DNA from: Portulaca oleracea
Taxonomy: Eukaryota > Streptophyta > Magnoliopsida > Caryophyllales > Portulacaceae
Reading direction: 5' to 3'
NCBI GenBank assembly: GCA_029582165.1
Contig: CM055893.1
Coordinates: forward strand, 28,981,679 to 29,045,678
DNA: 64,000 nucleotides
Of the stretch, positions 1 through 12,149 are shown in pieces. Each line of letters begins with the position of its first letter. The first letter of the stretch is position 1. Below the pieces are notes generated by a model. That model was not told the origin of the DNA, did no database searches, and saw only the letters and a list, made by a program, of their open reading frames with translations. The translations under genes and the position numbers were made by a program.

Positions 1-1129
1 CCTTCTTCAAACCTCTTCTTCATGATATGCTTGTCATGCCATTGCTTTGTTCTCTCCTTGTAAATCCGGGAACTCTCATAGGCCTCCAATCTCAACTCAT
101 CCAATTCTTGAAGTTGCAACATTCTTCTTTCTCCCACCAACTTTTGATCAAAGTTAAGGGTTTAGATGGCCCAATATGCTTTATGCTCCATTTCAACCGG
201 CAAATGACATGACTTTTCGAAGACTAACGGGTATGGAGTAGTGCCCAAATGTGTCTTAAATGCGGTGCGGTAAGCCCATAATGCATTCAAGCTTGAGTGA
301 CCAATCCTTCCTCGATCTACTAACCGTCTTCTCCAAGATACTCTTCACTTCCCGGTTGGAAAGCTCAACTTGGCCACTAGTTTGGGGGTGATAAGGAGTA
401 GTAACCATGTGAGTAACCCCATACTTAGCCAAAAGAGCATCTAAGGGCTTGTTGCAAAAGTGAGTGCCATTGTCACTCAATAAAGCCCTTGAAGTTCCAA
501 ATCTGGTGAAAATATTCTTCTTGAGGAACTTGATCACCACCTTGGAGTCATTAGTAGGGGTAGCAATGGCTTCCACCCACTTAGAAACATAATCTACCGC
601 AACCAAGATGTAGAGGTTGCTATGAGAAGGGGGGAAGGGACCCATGAAGTCAATCCCCCACACATCAAATAGCTCCACTTCTAGTATGCCCTTTTGAGGC
701 ATCTCATGCCGCTTCAAATACTCCCCGTCCTTTGGCACTTATCACATGAAAGCACAAAATTTCTTGCATCCTTGGAGAGAGTTGGCCAATAGAATCTCGC
801 TTGAAGCACCTTTGCAATGGTTTGTCTGTGCTAAAATGGCCTCCACATGTGGTTGAATGGCAATGGTAAAGCACACTTTGCACCTCTTCTTCCGGTAAAC
901 ATCTCCTATAAACCCCATCACCACATAGCTTGTAAAGGAGGGGCTCCTCCCAAACATATCTCTTCACATCTGAGAAGAACTTCTTCCTTTGTTGGTATGA
1001 CATATCCGGAGGCAAAGCACCACACACAATGTAGTTCACAAAATCCGCATACCAAGGAGTGGTTTGATGGGCAAGAGCGAAGAGTTGCTCATGAGGGAAA
1101 GAATCATCAATCGGAATCTCATCATCATC
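1..1129 (-). pseudogene. integrase of element 1, truncated by the window edge
   Basis: This is a DDE integrase. The zinc-binding region ([12 protein letters not shown]...) lies in the frame ending at 704, which then shifts. The catalytic core lies in 738-256, with acidic residues in [17 protein letters not shown] and QVELSNREV. The frame breaks again at about 256; coding-like sequence (EMEHKAYWAI, then [13 protein letters not shown]) continues towards position 1 in another frame. The spacing of the core residues is normal for Ty3/gypsy. The C-terminus and any envelope-like ORF lie outside the window. Confidence 0.85.
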
Positions 1130-2667
1130 ACCAAAGGCTTCAAGTTGCAACCTAGAAAGATGGTCCGCCACAACATTTTGCAAACCCAGCTTGTCAGGGA
1201 TTTCAATGTCAAATTCTTGGAGCAACAAAACCCATCGAATGAGTCGGGGTTTCGAATCAGCTTTCGTCATGAGATGTCGAATTGCGACATGATCCGTGTA
1301 GATAATAACCTTCGAATTGATGAGATAGGATCAGAACTTATCTAGGGCAAAGATCACCGCCAAGAATTCCTTCTCGGTGGTAGCGTAGTTGACTTGGGCC
1401 CCATCCAATGTTCTACTAGCATAGTAGATAACATATGGCTTGTTGTCCTTCCTTTGCCCCAAAACAGCCCCTACCGCATAGTCACTTGCATCACACATTA
1501 CTTCGAAGGGTAAGGACCAATCCGGTGCTTGAACTATAGGGGCGGTAACCAAAGCTTTCTTTAACCTGTCAAAAGCACTCAAACACTCCTCATTAAATTC
1601 AAAGGGTACATCCTTGATGAGCAAATGAGTGAGAGGTTTTGCTATTTTTGAAAAATCTTTTATGAACCGTCGGTAAAAACCAACGTGTCCAAGGAAACTC
1701 CTCACACTCTTTACCGAAGTAGGGGGTGGCAATTTTTCAATCACCTCCACATTTGCTCTATCAACTTCAATGCCCTTAGAAGAAACCACATGTCCTAGCA
1801 CAACTCCTTCTTGTACCATAAAATGGCATTTTTCCCAATTTAAGACCAAATTGACTTTTTCACATCTTTTTAACACTTTTGTAGGATTATGCAAACAATG
1901 ATCAAATGAAGTGCCATAAACAGAGAAGTCATCCATAAAACCTCCATAATGTCCTCTATAAACTCAGAGAAAATGGTCATCATGCATCTTTGAAAAGTAG
2001 CGGACGCATTACACAACCCGAAAGGCATTCTCCTATATGCAAATGTTCCATAAGGACATGTAAAGGTGGTCTTTTCTTGGTCATTAGGGTGAATAGGGAT
2101 TTGGAGAAACCCCGAATATCCATCAAAATAGCAAAAGTAAGAGTTTTTAGCTAGTCTCTCAAGCATTTGGTCAACAAAGGGGAGTGGAAAATGGTCTTTT
2201 CGGGTGGCCTTATTCAATTTTCTATAATCAATGCACATTCGCCAACCCGTGACAGTTCTAGTGGGAATTAATTCATTTTTCTCATTTTTAACCACCGTCA
2301 TTCCCCCTTTCTTAGGCACAACATGAACCGGGCTCACCAACTCACTATTGGAGATAGGGTAGATAATTCCGGCTTTCAACAATTTCAAGACCTCTTTCTT
2401 AACAACCTCTTTCATATTAGGGTGAAGTCTCCTTTGAGGCTCTATGGATGGCTTAAAATCGTCCTCCATGAGGATGCGATGCATGCAAAATGAAGGATGA
2501 ATACCCCTAAGGTCCTCTATAGTATATCCTATGGCCTTTTTATGCAATCTTAAAACTTCTAACAAAGAAGCAATTTCATATTCACTCAAATTCGCATTCA
2601 CAATCACAGGATAAGTAGAATTTGGGCCAAGGAACTCATACCTCAATGAAGAAGGAAGAGGTTTCAT
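1130..2667 (-). pseudogene. reverse transcriptase and RNase H of element 1
   Basis: This is an RNA-dependent DNA polymerase of Ty3/gypsy type. Visible blocks are WRMCIDYRKLNKAT, the palm segment YFDGYSGFLQIPI, FTCPYGTFAYRRMPFGLCNA, the catalytic MDDFSVYG, and LGHVVSSKGIEVD. A one-base deletion in a T run (plus-strand A run near 1937-1940) sits just before the catalytic MDD. As a result the N-terminal part (2667-1870) and the C-terminal part (1936-1331) lie in different frames. RNase H follows (VIYYASRTLDGAQ, TTEKEFLAVIFALDKF) and continues after a stop at 1331 into the frame starting at 1270, ending near VVADHLSRL. The copy is non-functional. Confidence 0.9.
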
Positions 2668-4137
2668 TTATACTTCGGGAGCTTTCTTCTCACCATGCTT
2701 GGGCTCCTCTTCGATCTCTAAATCTTCCTTCATAGCGAATCCCGGAGGGATTTGAGGGGATGATTCTAATAGCTCCGCACAAGTAGCTACCTCGGGGCAA
2801 TCATCCTGCAAAGATCCATCAAACAACAAACATAGCTCAAGTGGATCACTTGACTTGGGGTTAGATTCAAATTCCCTCACTACTCCTTCAATAGAATCAA
2901 TAAAATTGCAATCATCGGAAATAGAAGTTAATTTTCAAGCATTGTTCACATTAAACTCAATCTTATCTTCCCCCACATCAAAAGTCATTTTGCCATTTTT
3001 CACATCCACACAACACCCCGAAGTGGCCATGAAAGGCCTACCAAGAATGATAGGGGTACGCAGATCCTCATCCATGTCAAGTACAACAAAATCCACAGGT
3101 ACAAAGATGTCTCCCACCTTGATAAGGACATCTTCAAGAATACCCATTGGGTATTTCACAGAACGATCAGCAAGTTGCAAAGACATGGAAGTGGGTTTCA
3201 ACTCACCCAACCCAAGTTTTTCAGACAATGAAAGAGGCATCAAATTCACACTAGACCCCAAATCACACAAAGCACGATCAATGAACACATTACCCACAAC
3301 ACATGGAATAGTGAAGCTCCCGGGATCCTTAAGCTTAGGTGGAAGCTTATTTTGAACCACGGCGCTACAATGATCACTCAAAGCCATAGTCTCATGCCCC
3401 TCTAGCTTCCTTTTGTTTGATAAAATCTCTTTTAAAAATTTAGCATAAGTAGGCATTTGAGACAAAGCCTTGGTAAAGGGTATGCTTATTTCGAGTTTCT
3501 TAATGACTTCCAAAAACTTCCCAAATTGTTTGTCAAGTTTTGCCTTAGCCATTCTTTGTGGGAATGGCAAAGGTGGTTTATAAATCCTTTGGGAAATTTC
3601 TTGGGAATCATTAAGATTCTCCTTATCATTTTGCACATGCACATCAATCAAAGTCTCATTGGAGGGAACGGATTCCTCCTCATCCACAACAACATTTTCA
3701 ACATCTTTCACAACATTATTAGGCACATCAATCACAACATGCTCAATCCTAGTTCCCTTAGGTTCCCCCAATTGTGTCCCACTTCTCAAAGTTATGGCTT
3801 GGCATTGGGCATTAGGGTTAGGGACAGGCAGTCCAGGAAGTGATCCCGGAGGAGGGTTAGAAGTGCTAGCTTGGTTGGCAATTTGGGTTTCAAGCATATG
3901 GTTATGGGTAGTCAACAATTCTACTCTAGTGGCCATAGCTTTTATAACCTCATCTTGCCTCTTTTGCAGCTCAAATTGCCTTTGTTGGGATTGAATGAGG
4001 GTTCCTAACATGGCTTCTACGTTCTTTAGGTCTGGAGATGAAGATTGGCCTTGTCCTAGGGGAGGTCTTTGTCCTTGTCCTTGTTGGGCACCTAAGTGAT
4101 TATTGTTTCGGTAAGAAAAATTCGGGTGATTTCTCAA
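2668..4137 (-). pseudogene. gag C-terminus and aspartic protease of element 1
   Basis: The frame from 4137 starts with a Q/P-rich spacer. It passes through an 'AITLRSGTQ' segment common at the gag-pol junction of Athila elements and reaches a retropepsin-like protease. The active-site motif is ALCDLGSSVNLMP, followed by the PIILGRPFMAT flap/C-terminal motif. A TGA ends this frame at 2935. The same frame resumes and runs to 2668, where a TAA directly precedes the RT-proximal ORF, so gag-pro-pol was once a single frame now cut by two nonsense mutations. Assignment rests on motif order and neighbouring RT. Confidence 0.85.
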
Positions 4138-5197
4138 ATGGGGTGGTAGGCATTCGGGTTACCAACATAATTGGCTTGTTCATTAGGATCTACACCACCC
4201 ATCCCGTTAGGACAAAATAAGGTCTCATGCTCATTCGAATGACAAGAAGCACATTGAACTTGAGGGGGAGGGGTAGCATTCACATTCATTTTATCCATCT
4301 TCTCAGTTAATGCATCTAATTTTGCGGATAAAAGAGTGATAGCATCTGCCTGATACTTACCTCCCGTTCGTGCGGAACGGGGTTTAGACCATTGGTAGCT
4401 ATTCAAAGACATTTGCTCGATGAGTTCATGAGCTCTTCCACGGTCTTGCTCATGATGTCACCTCCCGCCGCTGCCAAGATGTTGGCCCTCAAATTGTCAT
4501 CCACTCCGTTGTAGAACGCTTGAATCGGCACCCAAGGTTCAAAACCATGTTGGGGGCATTGCCTCAAGAGGTCCTTGAACCTCTCCCATACATCGTAGAA
4601 GCTCTCTCCCGGTTCTTGTGTGAATGTGGAAATTTGGTTCCTTAGGCTTGTCAACTTGCTAGGTGGAAAGTATTTCGCCACGAATGCACTAGCAAGTTGG
4701 TCAAAGGTGGTGAAGGGGGTAGTCACCGACAGGGAATCTAACCATTCCCAAGCCTTCCCTTCTAGTGAGAAAGGGAAAAGTCGGAGTTTGATTGCATCCT
4801 CCATCGCTCCATTCGCCTTGAACGTCTCACAAGTTTGCCGAAAGATACGTAGATGCCGGTTGGGGTCTTCATTGGGAAGGCCATGGAAAGGTGAGGCCTT
4901 CACCATGTTAAAGAGGGAGCTCTTTAGTTCAAAGTCATGTGCGTCCACTCCCAGTGCATTGATGGTCGTGGGTTGATTCGCGACTGGGGGAGTCACGCAT
5001 TGCCCAAAAGTACGTCTTGGCTGGGCAATCTTCGGTTTCTCCTTGGCTTGTTCTTGCCTCCTTCTTGCTTCCTCTATTCGCTGCCGCTTCCGCCTCGAAC
5101 GGAAGGTTCTTTCAATCTCCGGATCAAACTCGAATAGCGGTGCCTTTTGCATACACTGATTGAAAACCTTGCAAGAGACAAAAACAAGAACAACCAA
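4134..5197 (-). pseudogene. gag of Athila-type element 1 (frameshifted)
   Basis: This encodes the capsid/nucleocapsid polyprotein that packages element RNA. The frame from 5197 carries the retrotransposon gag domain, with the signature stretches KAWEWLDSL, YFPPSKL and GESFYDVWERFKDLL. Near 4420-4440 a short tandem-duplication-like insertion around 'gaactcat' shifts the frame. The sequence then continues in another frame (from 4412) into a zinc-knuckle-like region, CASCHSNEHETLFC (C-x2-C-x4-H-x4-C). The basic N-terminal segment (RSRRKRQRIEEARRR) is typical of Athila gag. The true start may be slightly inside 5197, because the first residues resemble leader sequence. Family identity is secure; function is lost. 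Confidence 0.85.
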
Positions 5198-5275
5198 GGA
5201 AGATCAAACAGGAAAAATAAAAGAAAATGATCCAGTTAATCTAAGGATATTCGTTCGGTGGCGGCTAGGGATAAA

Positions 5276-5294
5276 GTCCCCGGCAACGGTGCTA
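5276..5294 (-). promoter_or_regulatory. tRNA-Asp primer binding site of element 1
   Basis: The plus-strand sequence ccccggcaacggtgct resembles the 3' end of plant tRNA-Asp (ccccggcaacggcgcca) with a few changes. It sits a few bases inside the LTR boundary at 5301, where a minus-strand element should have its PBS. Confidence 0.8.
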
Positions 5295-5300
5295 AAAACT

Positions 5301-6750
5301 TGATACGCCGCAAGTGCACGGGTGCACGTATAGCAAATATCAAGGTCGATCCCACAGGGACTTTGCTAACTACACACCAAACTAGCTTCCTATGTGATTG
5401 CTAAATCGGTCAGGTTTTCGATTGTGAAAAACTATTTCTATTTCTAAACACTAAGAAGGGCAAAACCAACAAATATTCACACAATTTACTTGGATTAATC
5501 AATATGAGAAAAGCGTTCAGGGGATAAAACCTAAGTCACTCTATGAATCAAACAAGTGGATTGAACATGTAAGTCACTAATTTGGTACATTTTAGGGTCA
5601 ATAATCGCATAAATTCTTCCGTAGCGAGCTTTTGGCAATGAAACGGATTGCTTAGCAAAATCAATCACCTACTGTCGTGGTTATTTCAATTTTAACTAAG
5701 TTAAAGATCAAATTATCTAATGACCCCTAATTACAAAGTCATCTATGTCTAGTTCACTTCATAACTAGTTTAATCCTAAGGGTTTCGATTATCGAATTTC
5801 TTCGTTCGGTACTTCATTCAACAATCTAAATCCATATTCTTGATGGCCAGTCAAAAACAATGACAGACATAATCAAAGGTTAAATAAAATGCATTCAAGC
5901 TAGTTAACAATTTGTTCAATCCAACAAGACTCAATCCATAAGAGAAACTAATAAGGGTTTATCCCCTTAACTTATGAAAACTACTCACTACTCATGTTCG
6001 AATAACAAAACAAATGAAAATCTATTCTAAGATGCATGAAAACTATAAGAAAGAGAAATAAACCGAGTTCGATTTCAATCCTTGCTTGAATGTAGATCCG
6101 CGGGGACTTTTGCTCCTTCACTTCTCTCCAATTCTTGAGAACCGATCTTCCAAAACTCAACCAATCTCTCTATCTTCATAATGGATGAATGTGGATGGAA
6201 ATATGGATGAAAGGATGGATGAATATGATGATGAGGATGATGATGAATGAGAATGAATGACAGCAAAAACAGTCGGATACATCAGTTATATAGCATTAAG
6301 AGCAACCGAAACGCCATTTTTGCATTAAACAAGGCTAACACGGGTGATCCCAAGTCAACACGCACCGTGTTGCATTCAACACGGGTTGTGTTGAAGGGAC
6401 ACGAACCGTGTTGGTCACTGGAACCATTTTCTGGAGTTTCTGGAGGCTGAAACGACTCGTGCTGCCTCTTTTCTCACCCATGTTGATGTCAGGAGGCATC
6501 CAATGTCTTCTTGGGCCTAAGTTTGGGCCTTGGGGTAGATTTATTCTTCAAATGTGATCCTCTGGACTCCATACACTTAATTTTAAGCTTGATTTCTTCA
6601 CTTTAACACCAATTTCCTACAAAACTATACCAAACTCCAACCAAGCATAAAATAGATAATTCGAGTATAAAAATAATACATTCATATCAATCATCACTCT
6701 AATTAACTCTAAATAACCCAAGATCACATATATATAAAATACACTTATCA
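5301..6750 (-). repeat. 5' LTR of Athila-type element 1
   Basis: The LTR is 1450 bp with ends TGATA...TATCA, bounded by the PBS on the left and LINE coding sequence on the right. On the minus strand U3 starts at 6750. A palindrome cluster at 6356-6414 lies just upstream of a TATA-like box at 6287-6292. The R/U5 end near 5301-5360 shares the stretch tcaaggtcgatcccacaggg with the solo LTR at 7266, so both belong to one family. Confidence 0.85.
6287..6414 (-). promoter_or_regulatory. U3 promoter module: TATA box plus short palindromes
   Basis: Read on the minus strand, three GC-rich inverted repeats precede a TATA box. They are CAACACGcacCGTGTTG (6356-6372), CAACACgggttGTGTTG (6377-6393) and a weaker ACACGaacCGTGT copy (6398-6414). 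The TATA-like sequence is at 6287-6292. The module is some 340-460 bp from the LTR 5' end. That the palindromes are regulatory is inferred from this position and from the same layout in other LTRs of the window. Confidence 0.5.
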
Positions 6751-7265
6751 GTATCGCTTCCCGGACTGGCTCATTATATGCATAATGGTTTGTGTCACAA
6801 CACCTACCTTCTCCATTTGCTCGAATGGTATCTCATCTCCAAGCTTCAGTGGCAAACGGGGCAAGGAGATTCCATGTCTCCGCTTCTTTTCATATTAACA
6901 ATGGAGTACCTCTCGCGGTCCATACAGTATTTTGTCAATAGGCAGCTGGGATACAAATATCACCCAAATTGCAGTCGTTTGAAGCTCACACATCTTGTGT
7001 TTGCGGACGATCTCATCTTATTCTCCTCGGCAAACAAAACCTCAATCAGTACCCTCAGGGAAGCGTTCGATCATTTCTCTGCTGTCACGGGTCTAATCGC
7101 CAACAAGGGAAAATCTGAAGTTGTTATGGGGGGTGTTCCCAGTGACCAAGCGGCTGCCCTTATTGAAGAAACTGGTTTTCATGAGGGGGCGCTACCCTTC
7201 AAATATTTGGGAATCCCATTCTCCTCCTGTAACCTCATAAAAAATGAGGCCAACATTCTCGTGGA
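6751..7265 (+). pseudogene. L1-like LINE reverse transcriptase, segment 1
   Basis: This is non-LTR retrotransposon RT. The frame shows QGDSMSPLLFILTMEYLSR and the catalytic FADDLILF, followed by GKSEVVMGG and PFKYLGIPF, all hallmarks of plant L1-like RT. At the left, MVCVTTPTFSI lies in a different frame from QGDSMSP, so there is a frameshift near 6858. The segment is cut on the left by Athila element 1 (6750) and on the right by a solo LTR (7266). It resumes at 12150 in the same reading sense. Confidence 0.9.
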
Positions 7266-7866
7266 TGACAGGGCCGCAAGCGCACGGTGTACGTAGTAGC
7301 ACGTCAAGGTCGATCCCACAGGGACTCAATTAGCAGCTCAATAAACTAATCTCTATCACGATTGCTAAGCTAATCAGGTTTTGGGTTTTGAAAGGTTTTA
7401 GAAAACTAATAAAACTAATAAAGCAGAGAAACATCAATCAAAGAATCTATCAAGAGAGAAAGACTTCTAGGGAAATGTTAACCTAACAACGAGTTCGATT
7501 ACTAAAACCTAGCCTGCACAATCATACATTCAAGAATGAATCAAGAATCGATAACCTCTGAATTCTATCGCCCTTTCGATGCTAAATAGAATTATTCTAA
7601 ACAACCTAATCAACAACTTTCGTCTGACTTTTAGGTTAAACAGAATTGAAGGTCTTAAAAGTCAGGTTATCTAACGATTCCCTAGTTTACTACTCCTTTT
7701 TCAACTTTCATAAGCCTAGGTAGACAGATTGGTAGTCAGATTACCCTAATTCACCTTTCAGTACTTCTCAGGTTAATCTCAAACTTACAAATATTCAAGG
7801 CCTTAAGAATACTCATAAACATGGAAAACACAACCTTCTATTGATTCTAATCAAGAGTTCACGCAC

Positions 7867-10800
7867 TGTAACAACCCGCCCCAAAATCATGATTATTTAC
7901 GTACTAACCATAGTAATTACTTAAATTGCGTATAAATTTTTCGCGTTTACTTCTAATTACTTATTTTATCGGTGTCAAGTCTCGTGCAGGAGATGGCAAA
8001 GAATATCAAGTTACGGGTTTATAAACCTTTAAGTTACTCTATTTACTCGTTAAAGTGATTTATATCGAGTTTTACCGTTTACGTTATTTCTTTAACCGGA
8101 GAGAGTTTAATTATTTTACTTCTTAATGTTTATATTTTATTGTCCAAACCTTAATTTATTTTATTGGGATTATGTTTATTTTATTGAGGTACAAGTAATA
8201 TTTATGTTTCATTTACTTGGATTTTCTATGTTTAAGTCCTATTTTATTTCAATCAAATTATTACCGATTAATTTTAATTAGTACAAGCTAATTTTGTTAA
8301 CCTGGTATTTTTATAATTTAGCTTACTTAATTATATTTTCAGATTTGTTAAGTTATATTAGTGTTTAATTAAGTGAAGGGAGTATATATTATGTCATTAG
8401 TGTTAGAAGGTTCATTTTATCATTCCAATTCAAACACACCCAAACCTTTTCTCTCTCTACACTCCTTCACCCCCCTGCTGTCCCTATTTCTGCCGTGAAC
8501 CACCGGCAGCCGCCGCCCTTTTCCGGCCGCCGGAGCACGTCGCCGCCGCCAGGAGGTCGCCGGCCGCCACCCTCCTTCCTCCTCTCTTGTGTTTTCATCA
8601 ATTTTTAACCCCAAGGGTAATCTCTCAAACCCCCAATTCAAACTTTTAAAACCCTAATCTGAAAATCCATGTTTTATCTATGTTTCTTTTGTAAATTCCA
8701 TCCCTTTTACTCTCTTTATTCATGAATTCAAGTATATAATTGTATTGGTTAAGTTAGGGTTTAAGTTTTAAGTGTATGCATGTATATTTCTAAGTGTTTG
8801 TAAGGTTTTATGGTTGAATTCATGGTGGATGATGAATACATGTTAATGCATGTGAATTTCTTGAGAGATTCTTAGTATATAAGGGCTGAGTTTATGTTTT
8901 AAGATTATGAATTAAGTGTTATTATGTTTAATTTGGGTGAATTAGTGAGGTTTTGGTGCAAGAGTTCAAGAATATGTCTTTTATGTTAAGTTTAGGTTTA
9001 ATACATGGATGCATGTGGTTTTTAAGGTCTAAGATGAGTTAATTATCAAGGTTTATATTCTGGAAATATGGTGGATTAAGGTTATATGGGATTTGATTGT
9101 GTTTTAATATGATTAAGGGTGAAAAATCAAGCTAAAAACCGGAAAATTCGGTAGATAAGGTTTCTGTTTCGGTTCTGGAAATTTACAGTGGTATAAAAGT
9201 GGGGTTTTTGCCCAGATTTCTACTCCATATGATAGCCCAAAGTGTTAGCTAACTATAGGCTTTGGAGTTTCTAAATTCCGACATGTATATCCCCAGTTAA
9301 GACCAAAACCGTGAAGGTATAATTTTATATACGAATTCTGAGTCAGTATATTGAGGGCTGTTTTTCATGCCTTTGGAGACCTCTTTAGTTTTTATGGTGA
9401 ACATGAAAGTTTTAGGACACGTTGCAAGCTTTCCGGAAAGGTATGATTCATGGTCATCCGATATCGGGAGTATGAGTTACGAGCCCGGGAAGCAGGGCTG
9501 TCCGGAACAAGTTTCTGCCCAGAATTTTTATTGCCTTTTTAGCCTAAAATTTGTAAATTGGGTCTTTTATGGAGTTCTTATAAGTTTTTAGCCTTTGTGG
9601 TATTGTCAAGATAGTTGGGATGAGTTTTCTAAGCTAATTTAAGTTAGGTTGATGTTGAGGATTATCTCCTAAAGGATTATAGGTAAATTAGCAAACCATG
9701 GGTTAATTCGGTGAAGTTTTAAGGCCCAATTAGGTATTGTTGATGACTACGGGTTACACTTGAGTTCTTAGCAAGTTTATGCGTTCCTCTATGTCTAAGT
9801 AACCATAAGCTCGTCCTTTCTTCATATCCAATTCACCGTTCATCGATTCACAAATAGTTTCTAAAAAATCCATAAACATGATATTGTTCTAAGTCCGTTG
9901 CTTGCGACATTCTTCATGTTTTCATTTTTCTAATAAGCTTTCAAGTGCTCTAATTCTATGCTCCTTCAAGCTAATGGTTGAAATGCATCATAAGCCATGA
10001 ACCTTCTCTCTTGTTATTCAATTTTCACCGTGAGTTCCACTCTAAGTTTTAAGCCGGTTATAGTTTATTCATGCACTGTTTCTGTCCGGGCTGTTTTTCG
10101 AGCCCTTCCTTTCATTTCTAGCCTCTGGGCCAGTTGACAAAATTGTCGGGCATGATTTTCCCTTTTCGAAAAGTACTCGTTTGCAAAAATCCGAGTTTTC
10201 TAGCCCAAGTTATCGCCGAAACAGCGAATTACTAAAATCTGAAATTTTATTTCCTTTCTTACCTTTTATGAGACAAGTTTAAGTATTTAATTCTATTTTA
10301 TATGATTACACGAACCTCACCGATTTCTCTACGCTTTTATTACAAATTCCTTATAGTCTCCAAGTCGCCCACGCCATCTCAAGCTCGAGGCTTTTCGCTA
10401 AAGCTTTCATCTAACCAAGGTACGCGAATTGTCCAACTTTTCGCTTCTTTATGTTTACGGTTTATGTTAAATGTTTACGGTTTATGCTAAAGGTTTACGG
10501 TTTATGCTAAATGTTTACGGTTTATGCTAATTTATGCTTTTATGATTATTCATGGTTTTAAGTGGTCCCATTTTATGGATTCTATGTTTTATGTTCTAGC
10601 TAGTTACGAGAAGTGCTAGCCTTTTAGATGCTCCTGATCAGAGTGTCCTAGACCTGGCCAGTGTCGACTGCATAGCAGTCACCCATTCCAAACTTAGATC
10701 GGTTTGGGCATGCGCATGTGTGAGATGCATTGCATCGATCGTAAGGGACCCAAAACTCTTAAATTTATGTATTTACTTCTAAGTTCATGTGACATGTTCT

Positions 10801-11358
10801 TTCTTTATGAACTCAAGTTACTTTTACTCATGTATGAGTTTATGTTCATGTCATTTCAAGTTAATGTTTTATCTCCCCTTTCCCGTTTTCAAAATGAATT
10901 TAAATGTTGGCACTAAAACCGTTTTCGAACGGTTTGACGTGTTGGAGGTTTACGTACTGAGTGTTTCCCCACTCACTTTTGCGATGTTTTATGGTTTTGT
11001 TTTTAGGAGGCTCGAGCTCCCCAGGAAAGGACAAGTCGGTTCCAAAGTAATTCAAGGCTCTCGAGGTAGTTCTCTAAGGAAATCATCGGTTAGCAAGGGC
11101 GAGCAGGATTTGGAAGTCGTTTAGTTGTTAAGCTATGTTTAAGTTTATGTACGTTATCCAAGGGTTGTATAAGTTTTATATGTGAAGGTTCTTAAATTAG
11201 TAAGTTATCTTGTGGTTTTGGAGTTTCTTTGGTGTTGTTGCGTTGTCTCTTTTGGGGGACGGCGGTAATGCCTCGACCTAAGGTGTTCCGCTGCGCTAAT
11301 CACAGGTTTGGGATTCTAAGTATAGTCTTAATCTTGTGATTAAGGTTGGGGCGTTACA
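7867..11358 (+). mobile_element. 3.5-kb solo LTR, chromovirus (Tekay/Del)-like
   Basis: It starts TGTAACAACCCGCCCC and ends GGGGCGTTACA, flanked by perfect 5-bp duplications CGCAC (7862-7866 and 11359-11363). These termini and the length are typical of Tekay/Del-type gypsy LTRs. A TATA-like box near 8384-8390 is followed by a pyrimidine-rich leader (8420-8470) and a GC-rich CCG block (8500-8580), which gives plus orientation. The short ORFs inside (for example around 9367 or 10789) have no recognisable domain and are treated as non-coding. It is nested in the solo LTR 7266-12149. Confidence 0.88.
10451..10530 (+). repeat. Four tandem 20-bp repeats
   Basis: Four consecutive copies of a 20-bp unit close to atgtttacggtttatgctaa lie inside the 3.5-kb solo LTR; copies 1 and 3 have single changes. 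They resemble nothing functional that I know. Confidence 0.85.
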
Positions 11359-11844
11359 CGCACAGACTAATAACAATCAATCAAACTACATTGCTTCGGG
11401 TTGCAAAACCCTAGAATTCAAGAAATCTACTCAATCATATTCAAGAAAAGTACGACACAAGTTCCAAACATCATAATCGAATCTCAAAACTAAGAAGGAA
11501 ATCAAAAGGAAAGAATAGAATTGCGAAGAATACAACCCGTCGAGCCTTTCGATCCCGGGGTAGAACCTTCTCCGCGAACGTCGTTCCTTTCCTTCGCGAA
11601 TCTTGATCTTGGTTTCTCTTAAATCGATTCGATCTTGAATCTTGATGGTGGGGAAGAGGAGTAGAATGGAAGTATTAGGGCTCTCTTTCTCTCCTTGATG
11701 GCCAAAGAATGAAGGAAAACTGATAGAATATGACTCAATAATGAAAAACTGTCGCTTCCTCCCTCTTCTACTTGCGAAAATAACCGAGGTTGCCACTGTC
11801 CCGCTTCTTTCTTGTTTCCTTCGCCAAAATGAGTTGGGGAACCA

Positions 11845-11857
11845 CCACGGACCGTGG
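11845..11857. promoter_or_regulatory. Perfect palindrome CCACGGaCCGTGG in solo-LTR U3
   Basis: This is a 13-bp inverted repeat with 6-bp arms, followed by a partial copy (ccaccacgggc). It lies about 290-305 bp from the U3 end of the solo LTR (12149), the same relative position as the palindrome clusters of the other Athila-type LTRs. I do not see a clear TATA box next to it. The regulatory role is inferred. Confidence 0.4.
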
Positions 11858-12149
11858 CCACCACCACGGGCTGCCCGAGGTTGCTGCTGCCCGGCCATTC
11901 CTTGCTCCTTTCCGTCCCAAATTTGTACCACAGTTTGGGTTTGACATGTAGAGCTCCGTGGTATATTCATTCTTGCCTGAAGTTGAGAGAAAGTTGGTGT
12001 TTTAGCCTCAAAACCTACAAATTCACATCAAAAACAATAACACCAAGTGTAGTAGGGAAATTGGAATAAAAATCAAGGTTCACACACAAAATTATCCCTA
12101 ATTCACTATTGAAAACCCCCAAAAACATAGTCATGAAACGCAGTTATCA

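Larger units (their letters stand above)
1..6750 (-). mobile_element. Athila-type Ty3/gypsy retrotransposon 1, 5' part
   Basis: This is the 5' portion of an LTR retrotransposon on the minus strand. The order is 5' LTR (5301-6750), tRNA-Asp-type primer binding site, gag, protease, reverse transcriptase, RNase H and integrase; the rest lies beyond position 1. The gag type, the protease motif, the PBS and the RT-RH-IN order fit the Athila clade of Ty3/gypsy. Every ORF is broken by stops or frameshifts, so the copy is dead. The right LTR abuts LINE coding sequence at 6751, so the element inserted into that LINE. The host flank there begins GTATC, and the same five bases are expected beyond the unseen 3' LTR. 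Confidence 0.9.
7266..12149 (-). mobile_element. Athila-type solo LTR inserted in the LINE (with nested LTR)
   Basis: The ends are TGACA...TTATCA, with a perfect 5-bp duplication GTGGA at 7261-7265 and 12150-12154. Net of the nested element the length is about 1.39 kb. The left end shares gccgcaag..gcac and tcaaggtcgatcccacaggg with the LTR of element 1, so it is a related family in the same orientation. No internal domain remains, which indicates a solo LTR left by LTR-LTR recombination. The split LINE frame independently confirms the boundaries. Confidence 0.92.

Noticed and set aside
5330..5360. tRNA B-box-like sequence (ggtcgatcccac) as an RNA polymerase III promoter
   Set aside because: The stretch is conserved near LTR ends of this family, but there is no A box at suitable distance and no tRNA fold.
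10451..10530. Telomere-like repeat (tttacggttta)
   Set aside because: The unit is 20 bp and differs from the plant TTTAGGG repeat; only four copies within an LTR.
10302..11124. Small ORFs in the 3.5-kb solo LTR
   Set aside because: They lie wholly within an LTR, overlap each other and show no domain.
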